Shown piece by piece: positions 6,259 to 8,897 of a DNA stretch of 8,897 nucleotides. Both the position numbers and the translations under genes were made by a program. The notes under the pieces were generated by a model. That model worked only from the letters and a program-made list of their open reading frames with translations. It searched no databases and was not told where the DNA came from. Numbering within the stretch: position 1 is the stretch's first letter; every line of letters begins with the position of its first letter. The stretch is taken from NCBI GenBank assembly GCA_943372725.1, contig CALRZT010000207.1:1-8897 (forward strand), given 5' to 3'. The stretch is from CAMDHY01 sp943372725 (lineage in GTDB: Bacteria > Pseudomonadota > Alphaproteobacteria > Rhizobiales > Segnochrobactraceae).

Positions 6259-7568
6259 GCGGGGCCGGGGCCTTCGGTCGGCCGCTCACCGGCCGGCCGC
6301 GCCGGCAGTTCGCTGTCGTTCGGGCGCAAGCCGTAGGGCTCCACCAACGCCCAGACGTGGGCGGGCACCATGGTGCGGAGTCGCCGGGGCAGGGCGCGCC
6401 GGAGGTGGAGCACCGTCTCCACCGCCTTCATCTCGACCCGCGCCCGCGCAAACTCGAGGCCGCGCGGGCCGATGCGCGGCATCAGCCAGCCGACGATCGG
6501 GCGCAGCCAGTCGGGCATGGCGCGCAACGGCAAGCCGCCAGCGGCGCGCTCGACATTCGCCAGGAAGCCCTTCACGGCGCCCTGACGCTTCCCGGCGCTG
6601 CCGGGTTCGGCGGTGCGGACCTCGTCGCCGAGCAGGCCGAGCAGTTCCTCGCCACGCTCGTTGCGCACCAGCAGCCACTGTTCCCCCTGGCCGGCCATGT
6701 AGCCGACCGTGATGTCGGCGAGCGCGTTCGTATAGTCGACGCACGTGCGGCACGTCAGCGGGAAGAAGTCGGACGGCAGCTTCGATATGGGCAGCTGTAG
6801 GAACGGAATTTCCTTCACCCGGCCGTCCGAGAAGCGCAGCTCGACGTGGTAGTCGGCGCGAAACTCGAGGTAGGTGATCGTGTCGGGATCGTCCGAGAGT
6901 AGCGCCAGGAAGTCGTGGAAGCGCTCCGTCGTGGTGTTGTCGGAGCAGGGGGTGCCGATGACGTACAGGCGGTCGAGCCCGAGTTCGTCCTCCAGAGCGC
7001 GCAGTGCGTAGACCTGGCAGGGGATGCCGACGATCGCCAGCCGCTTGAAGCCGAGCGCGCGCGCTGGCTCGACCAGCGCGAGCAGCGGCGCGTAGCCCAT
7101 CCGCATGCCGCGGCAGCCCGCCATGCCGTCCGGCCGTGTGACGAGGACGGGCACCGGTCGCCAGCGGTCCTCGGGATCCGGCGCCATGGTGAGGACCGCG
7201 TCGACCGCCCCGGTTTCCAGTAGTCGCTCGGCGAGCCGCGTCGCGATCCCCGTCCACTGGGCATCGGCGAGCGGCCGCACGAGCGAGGCGCGCAGCATCC
7301 GCCGGAACGGTCCGAAGAAGACTTCGTCGGGCCGCGCCGGGTCGCGCGCCCGCCCGTGTACCTTCGCCTCGAGCCCCGCATAGTCCGGCTTGATGAACTG
7401 GCAGGCGCGGCCGCAACGGTCCGGCTCGGCGGTCCGCGAAACGCCGCAGTCGGTGCACAGTGACCTGTAAGGGGCGTCCCCGACAGGCGGCGCAAGGTGC
7501 AGGAGCGGGCTCGCAACGGGACGGGTATCGACTGATGAGGGCACGTGCGTTGCTCGGCCGATGCTCAT
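6255..7568 (-). CDS. bciB: 3,8-divinyl chlorophyllide a 8-vinyl reductase, BciB-type (FrhB/FdhB-like iron-sulfur flavoprotein)
   Basis: This 437-residue protein belongs to the F420-hydrogenase beta-subunit (FrhB/FdhB) family, whose BciB members reduce the C8 vinyl group of divinyl chlorophyllide using ferredoxin, FAD and two [4Fe-4S] clusters. Visible features are the N-terminal cysteine set C38, C41, C52, C56 (LCTDCG and CGRACQFI), KVHGRARD at 69-76, FGP, AQWTGI at 103-108 and RGMRMGYAPLL at 153-163. Cluster cysteines lie in GIPCQVYALR (C184), GTPCSDNTTTE (C208) and TCRTCVDYTNALADITVGYM (C273, C276). All expected cysteines are present and the length suits the family. Plant 7-hydroxymethyl-chlorophyll reductase is a close relative, so another vinyl or hydroxymethyl tetrapyrrole substrate is the main alternative. 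ATG 7568 lacks a clear Shine-Dalgarno; GTG eight codons later is possible. A PpsR-like site lies 69 bases upstream. The downstream hydrolase is translationally coupled. No other pigment genes are visible. Confidence 0.85.
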   Translation of the reverse strand: MSIGRATHVPSSVDTRPVASPLLHLAPPVGDAPYRSLCTDCGVSRTAEPDRCGRACQFIKPDYAGLEAKVHGRARDPARPDEVFFGPFRRMLRASLVRPLADAQWTGIATRLAERLLETGAVDAVLTMAPDPEDRWRPVPVLVTRPDGMAGCRGMRMGYAPLLALVEPARALGFKRLAIVGIPCQVYALRALEDELGLDRLYVIGTPCSDNTTTERFHDFLALLSDDPDTITYLEFRADYHVELRFSDGRVKEIPFLQLPISKLPSDFFPLTCRTCVDYTNALADITVGYMAGQGEQWLLVRNERGEELLGLLGDEVRTAEPGSAGKRQGAVKGFLANVERAAGGLPLRAMPDWLRPIVGWLMPRIGPRGLEFARARVEMKAVETVLHLRRALPRRLRTMVPAHVWALVEPYGLRPNDSELPARPAGERPTEGPGPA

Positions 7569-7636
7569 TCAAACGCCGCAGCGGTCGGCGGGCGAGGGGC
7601 GGCCGGATTGGTCCCGGCGGCAGCACGGCGCCAGAC

Positions 7637-7654
7637 TGTCATATCGTCTGGACA
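7637..7654. promoter_or_regulatory. Putative PpsR/CrtJ-type operator (TGT-N12-ACA) upstream of bciB
   Basis: TGTC-N10-GACA fits the TGT-N12-ACA motif bound by PpsR/CrtJ, the redox- and light-responsive repressor of photosynthesis genes in purple bacteria. It ends 69 bases before the bciB ATG. An overlapping inverted repeat CCAGAC-N9-GTCTGG covers 7631-7651. Only one copy is visible, whereas PpsR targets often carry two. A short motif like this can occur by chance; the adjacent bciB gene is what makes it credible. Confidence 0.4.
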
Positions 7655-7784
7655 CTTCCAAGTGGGTGATGAGCGGGTTCGAGCAGCGGGTCCGCGGCGA
7701 GCGGACAGCCGAGTTCGGACAGCACGACCGTGTCCTGCCGGCGATCGCCTCGGACAGGCGCAGGCCGACATAGTCCTTGGTCAT
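7639..7784 (-). pseudogene. Remnant of a thiamine-diphosphate-dependent enzyme (acetolactate-synthase-like)
   Basis: From ATG 7784 the frame reads MTKDYVGLRLSEAIAG and then loses sense. Shifting one base near 7737 restores QDTVVLSELGCPL and continues to a TGA at 7639-7641. Together the two halves resemble the start of the C-terminal ThDP-binding domain of acetolactate-synthase or benzoylformate-decarboxylase-like proteins, where a helix is followed by a strand ending in a conserved SELG/NE-type segment. The diphosphate-binding GDG region is absent. Only some 48 residues of a family usually over 500 remain, and a one-base deletion breaks even these. The family call comes from memory of such proteins and is moderate; that the segment is a broken coding sequence is likelier than the exact family. 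Its 3' end overlaps the putative bciB operator. Confidence 0.45.
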
Positions 7785-8004
7785 CGACGGACCTCCGCCC
7801 GCGGTGGCGGTGCGGAGGACGTCGGCGCGAAGGCCCCAACCGATCCGCACCGTGCGGGCACCGAGCCGGCCCTGTTCGAGCATCGGGGGCCGGCCGGAGG
7901 ACAGCAGTATCGTTACCGCGTGCCCGACGGCCTCGATGCCGAGGGCGAGGCGGCGGCTTCGTCGCCGGTCGGCAATGGCCGACGCCTCAAACACGGAGAA
8001 TACG
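7785..8004. other. Non-coding or eroded sequence between two gene remnants
   Basis: This stretch of about 220 bp is open in several frames only because it is GC-rich. None of the translations shows a recognisable domain. It presumably holds the former spacer and perhaps the promoter of the plus-strand aldehyde dehydrogenase remnant, whose ribosome binding site GGAG is at 7995-7998. Confidence 0.4.
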
Positions 8005-8380
8005 ATGGACGTCGCTCTTCAGGACGACAGTCCGGTCGGCCGACCGGCCGCGCCGCAGGATCCGGTGATGTTCGAGCGCCGCGATCCCGTCACCAGTGCG
8101 GTGGCGAGCCGCGCCATCGCGGGCCGCATGGCGGACGCCGACCGTGCGGTGGAGGCGGCCGCCAGCGCCTTCGTCACCCGGTCGCGGACTGGACCGAACG
8201 AGCGCGGTCATCACCGCCGACACGCCCGGTACGCTGGCTCTGGCGGTCCGTCAGCCGGAGTCGAGCGCCGGGAATTCCGTGTTGTTGTGCAAAGGCATGC
8301 AGGTCTTCCGTTGGGCTCACGCCTGTGACGAGCGGTTGATCGCGGTCGTCATGGTGGTGCACGGCGTCGACCGGTCTTGA
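8005..8380 (+). pseudogene. Degraded aldehyde dehydrogenase gene (vanillin/benzaldehyde dehydrogenase-like), internally deleted and frameshifted
   Basis: A well-placed GGAG (7995-7998, 6 bases before ATG 8005) still introduces the first frame, which encodes an ALDH N-terminus: VMFERRDPVTSAVASRAIAG, then MADADRAVEAAASAF and TGPNER (to about 8203). The sequence then jumps to another frame, AVITADTPGTLALAVRQP, matching the family segment before the NAD-binding strand (usual form about VIPSDVPGSLALAVRQP), and soon after to AGNSVLLCKG, matching the usual GNTVVLK segment. About 60 codons seem missing at the first junction (near 8203) and some 25 at the second (near 8265). The catalytic Cys/Glu region and all the rest of the roughly 480-residue enzyme are absent. 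The last frame ends at TGA 8378-8380. Comparison is to remembered family sequence. The product cannot be a working dehydrogenase. Confidence 0.65.
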
Positions 8381-8384
8381 AATC

Positions 8385-8819
8385 TCAGCGCAACCTTTTG
8401 CCCTGGGCATCGACCACGGGCTCCCCGTCCTCCTTGGAGAAAGCGCCCCGTTGAGGTGCCGGCAGGATGGCGAGCACGTCCTCGGACGGGCGGCAGAGCC
8501 GCGTGCCGAACTCGGTCGTCACAAACGGCCGGTTGATCAGGATCGGATGCGCCATCATCGCCTCGATCAGCGCCTCGTCCGACAGTGATGGGTCACCGAG
8601 GCCGAGGTCGGCATAGGGCGTGCCCTTCTCGCGCAGCGCTTCGCGAACGCTCAGGCCGGCGGCGGCGATCGTGCGCACGAGGTCTTCGCGCGACGGCGGC
8701 GTCTTCAGGGATTCGATGACGGTCGGCTCGAGGCCGGCGTTGCGGATCAGCCCGAGGACGTTGCGCGAGGTGCCGCAGGCGGGATTGTGCCAGATCGTGA
8801 CGATAGCCTCTTCGCTCAT
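8385..8819 (-). CDS. arsC: Arsenate reductase, glutaredoxin-dependent (ArsC)
   Basis: This 144-residue cytoplasmic enzyme reduces arsenate to arsenite with glutathione and glutaredoxin. The catalytic loop is HNPACGTSRN with Cys15. The three arginines that bind the oxyanion are at 63 (ALREKGTPY), 97 (HPILINRPFV) and 110 (RLCRPSE). Each is displaced by exactly three from the plasmid R773 enzyme (Cys12, Arg60, Arg94, Arg107). Length and motifs are normal and the protein appears intact. The start ATG 8819 overlaps the stop of an upstream gene (ATGA), so it is probably translated by coupling; no strong Shine-Dalgarno is seen. Related YffB/Spx proteins are less likely because all ArsC arginines are present. 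No arsR, arsB or acr3 gene is visible in the window. Confidence 0.95.
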   Translation of the reverse strand: MSEEAIVTIWHNPACGTSRNVLGLIRNAGLEPTVIESLKTPPSREDLVRTIAAAGLSVREALREKGTPYADLGLGDPSLSDEALIEAMMAHPILINRPFVTTEFGTRLCRPSEDVLAILPAPQRGAFSKEDGEPVVDAQGKRLR

Positions 8820-8897
8820 CGGCGGGTCCCGTGGATGTCGGCGGCTGGGCGCAGCGAAGCGGCGGTGCGGCGCACCGCCGGCGAGGCCTCGTACCAG
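8816..8897 (-). CDS. C-terminal end of an unidentified protein, cut by the window edge
   Basis: A frame open from the right edge ends at TGA 8816-8818 and encodes 26 residues, beginning WYEASPAVRRTA and ending DIHGTRR. Its stop overlaps the arsC start in an ATGA junction, the usual sign of a translationally coupled operon. The tail is too short to identify. An arsenic-resistance function is likely from position only, and chance openness in GC-rich DNA cannot be excluded. Confidence 0.5.
   Translation of the reverse strand, partial: WYEASPAVRRTAASLRPAADIHGTRR

Noticed and set aside
5077..6336. Plus-strand ORF opposite the membrane hydrolase
   Set aside because: It is an Arg/Asp/Gly-rich antisense shadow. 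The opposite strand has hydrolase motifs and membrane segments.
6286..7626. 446-codon minus-strand ORF overlapping bciB in another frame
   Set aside because: It is low-complexity Arg/Ala/Pro with no motif, while the bciB frame has all the family cysteines.
7545..8339. 264-codon plus-strand ORF through the degraded region
   Set aside because: Its translation has no domain. The recognisable ALDH pieces are in the other two plus frames.
1..8897. CRISPR array, tRNA, rRNA, insertion sequence or prophage attachment site
   Set aside because: No regularly spaced repeats, tRNA-like cloverleaf, transposase motifs or terminal inverted repeats were seen on either strand.

Overview
The window reads as a high-G+C (roughly two thirds by eye) chromosomal stretch from an alphaproteobacterium. 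A BciB-type 8-vinyl reductase gene, with a TGT-N12-ACA (PpsR/CrtJ-like) site just upstream, suggests a bacteriochlorophyll-making or formerly phototrophic member of the class. The species cannot be named from the sequence.

Region 1 (1-4573) looks like one uptake-and-catabolism locus. On the minus strand lie a sugar-type (CUT2/RbsB-like) periplasmic binding protein and, after an intercistronic hairpin, an RbsA-type double-ATPase cut off by the left edge. The permease is presumably outside the window. Divergent from these is a LysR-type regulator, followed 71 bp later by a RutB/biuret-hydrolase-like cysteine amidohydrolase. The AT-rich control region between the two arms holds back-to-back promoters sharing a -35 element and three palindromic T-N11-A boxes spaced about 2 and 4 helical turns apart. 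The simplest reading is that the LysR protein senses a small ureido/amide-type compound, induces its ABC importer, and is co-transcribed with the enzyme that hydrolyses it. The compound itself is unknown.

Region 2 (4574-7568) is a minus-strand pair, bciB followed by an alpha/beta-hydrolase fused to a polytopic membrane domain, joined by a 4-base GTGA overlap. No other photosynthesis genes are visible, so bciB is away from a photosynthesis cluster at least on this scale.

Region 3 (7569-8384) is decayed DNA. It holds a frameshifted C-terminal-region remnant of a thiamine-diphosphate-dependent enzyme on the minus strand and a gapped, frameshifted N-terminal remnant of an aldehyde dehydrogenase on the plus strand that still has a good ribosome binding site.

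Region 4 (8385-8897) holds an intact glutaredoxin-type arsenate reductase (arsC), translationally coupled by an ATGA overlap to the end of an unidentified upstream gene that runs off the right edge.
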